A DNA stretch of 6,899 nt, taken from an uncultured Bacteroidota bacterium. Lineage in GTDB: Bacteria > Bacteroidota > Bacteroidia > Chitinophagales > Chitinophagaceae. Made by a program: the position numbers and the translations under genes. Under the pieces are notes generated by a model. It was not told the origin of the DNA. It saw nothing but the letters and a program-made list of their open reading frames with translations, and did no database searches. Positions within the stretch are counted from its first letter, which is position 1. Every line of letters starts with the position of its first letter. Of this stretch, positions 5,710 through 6,899 are shown piece by piece. The stretch spans positions 1 to 6,899 of the forward strand of contig CAMLEX010000272.1 in the NCBI GenBank assembly GCA_946479055.1, written 5' to 3'.

Positions 5710-6899
5710 ATGAGTCCAAAAACCACCACCCTCTCAATTTTATTGGCCCTTCTGTGTTCAGCTTTTTTCAGTATCAGAACCCAGGGTCAAACCTTCGGCA
5801 CTGTTGCTTCAGCAGTCTTGCTGACCGACTGCAATCAAAGTGATTTTTTCAATACATCCGGTAGCGGCGCTGATTTAATTGGCCCCTCAGGAAATATATT
5901 TGCCAATGGGAATCTGGGAGCTCATACGCAAAACTCAGAAACACTTATTTTAAGAGGCGCTGAAGTCCGAACGTCTAAAAGCCCCGGCGTTGCCAATGTT
6001 TGCAGTGTACGCCTGTTTTACCGAATCTATCTTCAAAGTGCTGTACCCGGTGCTTTCAACAGTATGGATCTTCCTCTTTTGAATGAATGTGATGTACCCA
6101 ATAGTCAATTCCCTTCCGGAGGTCCGTGTCAGGCGGGTTATCAAAAATGGAATCGTGTGATCCCCGATGGGGTGACTACTCCTTATGCTCCTGTAAACCT
6201 TACTTCGTTTGCTCCCGGAAATTATGTATTGGAAGTATATTATGATGTTGCAGGTTCTTCTACCACTACTACACAATGCGATGAAACGATTTTTTTAAAT
6301 AATAGCGGAAATAATTACAAGGCTTTCTTTTCTATCCAGGCGCCTGTTTTAGCCAGCAACAATCCAACTACCTGTAACGGAACAGAAGGCTCTATAACAA
6401 TAAGTGGTTTAGTGGCTGGGGCAACTTATACAATCAACTATACCGACGATGGCGCTTCGGTGGGTCCAGTTAATATTGTGGCAAACGGATCAGGCCAGGT
6501 TATAGTTAGCGGATTAAATGCAGGTGTTTATTCCAATTTTGAATTACTGATAAATGGTTGCTCAACCAGTCTCAATACAGGAATAATTTTATCCAATCCT
6601 TTATTTACACCCAGTTTTACCAAAATTGCTCCTTTCTGCGCCGGATCAATACAACCGATATTGCCTTTCATGTCAAACAATGGTATCAGCGGTGTATGGA
6701 ATCCTGCTGTAATTGATAATCAAAATTCGGGGTCCTATACGTTTACACCGGGGGCCGGTCAGTGTGGATTACCTACTACCCTAAATGTTACGGTAATACA
6801 GAAGGTAACACCGGCATTTATTTTTGGTACAGCACTAACTATTTGCGCCGGTGGTACAGTACCAACACTGCCAACTACATCGTCGAATAGTATTACCGG
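5710..6899 (+). CDS. Secreted repeat-containing surface protein, C-terminus cut by window edge
   Basis: The first 396 codons (plus two bases) of a large exported protein that runs off the right edge. Residues 1-26 are a signal peptide (MSPKTTT, hydrophobic core, cleavage near TQG/QTF). Residues about 30-210 form a beta-rich N-terminal module with CSVRLFYRIYLQS (98-110), PGAFNSMDLPL (113-123), PGNYVLEVYYDV (169-180) and ETIFLNNSGNNYKAFFSI (192-209). I associate this pattern with the N-termini of large Bacteroidota surface proteins, but it has no name I am sure of. Residues 211-298 are an Ig/SprB-like module (CNGTEGSITISGL at 222-234). From residue 300 a 67-residue repeat starts, with one full copy and the start of a second. 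By family habit the missing part probably holds more repeats and a T9SS sorting domain; this is inference. An in-frame TAA at 5695-5697 confirms the start. No enzyme domain is visible, so an adhesin-like role is likely. Confidence 0.88.
   Translation, partial: MSPKTTTLSILLALLCSAFFSIRTQGQTFGTVASAVLLTDCNQSDFFNTSGSGADLIGPSGNIFANGNLGAHTQNSETLILRGAEVRTSKSPGVANVCSVRLFYRIYLQSAVPGAFNSMDLPLLNECDVPNSQFPSGGPCQAGYQKWNRVIPDGVTTPYAPVNLTSFAPGNYVLEVYYDVAGSSTTTTQCDETIFLNNSGNNYKAFFSIQAPVLASNNPTTCNGTEGSITISGLVAGATYTINYTDDGASVGPVNIVANGSGQVIVSGLNAGVYSNFELLINGCSTSLNTGIILSNPLFTPSFTKIAPFCAGSIQPILPFMSNNGISGVWNPAVIDNQNSGSYTFTPGAGQCGLPTTLNVTVIQKVTPAFIFGTALTICAGGTVPTLPTTSSNSIT
6607..6899 (+). repeat. Start of tandem ~67-residue (201-bp) protein repeats
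   Basis: The first unit spans 6607-6807 (residues 300-366) and the second begins at 6808 (residue 367) and is cut at 6899. Aligned starts are TPSF..IAPFCAG...LP..SNNGISG and TPAF..ALTICAGG..PTLP.TSSNSITG. The first unit goes on with VWNPAV and SGSYTFTPGAGQC, a pattern typical of the repeat modules in Bacteroidota surface proteins. The copies are similar in protein but clearly diverged in DNA, so this is old duplication rather than a recent tandem expansion. Confidence 0.75.

Noticed and set aside
5950..6276. Minus-strand open frame of 108 codons.
   Set aside because: It is antisense to the N-terminal module of the repeat protein, which has a signal peptide, an uninterrupted frame and family-like motifs.
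1..6899. Possible CRISPR array, tRNA, insertion sequence, toxin-antitoxin pair or defence system.
   Set aside because: I saw no short regularly spaced repeats, tRNA-like cloverleaf, transposase, terminal inverted repeats or defence-type domains on either strand.

Overview
The window looks like chromosomal DNA of a Bacteroidota bacterium, most likely from a Chitinophagaceae-type lineage (an inference). Three things point there. A large exported protein ends in a CHU_C-type (gliding-motility-associated) domain, the usual marker of type IX secretion system (T9SS) cargo. A second exported protein carries the Thr/Gly/Pro-rich tandem modules common in Bacteroidota surface proteins. The start sites are A/T-rich and lack Shine-Dalgarno sequences. 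No tRNA, rRNA, CRISPR array, insertion sequence, integrase or phage gene is visible.

Layout, left to right. Positions 1-995 (minus) hold the N-terminal 331 codons of a CPA1-family Na+/H+ antiporter that runs off the left edge. Positions 1246-1515 (minus) encode a stand-alone 89-residue RRM RNA-binding protein with a strong intrinsic terminator at 1176-1206. A spacer of about 500 bp (1516-2023) follows and holds only leader sequence and one doubtful ORF. Positions 2024-3964 (plus) encode a 646-residue secreted multidomain protein with a C-terminal CHU_C domain. Positions 4135-4686 (plus) encode an exported DinB-fold protein. This gene converges on an endonuclease III gene (4847-5482, minus), and two terminator hairpins lie between them. 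Positions 5710-6899 (plus) hold the first 396 codons of a second secreted protein, whose roughly 67-residue tandem repeats begin just before the right edge.

The genes do not form one operon. Nearly every gene sits alone with its own spacer, and the strands alternate. The two exported Ig/PKD-like proteins are probably cell-surface or secreted cargo. The antiporter, RRM protein, DinB-like protein and Nth are independent housekeeping or stress functions. I found no clear new multi-gene system. The points most worth a second look are the repeat protein cut by the right edge, the exported DinB protein, the RRM gene's structured leader and the shortened Fe-S cysteine spacing in Nth.
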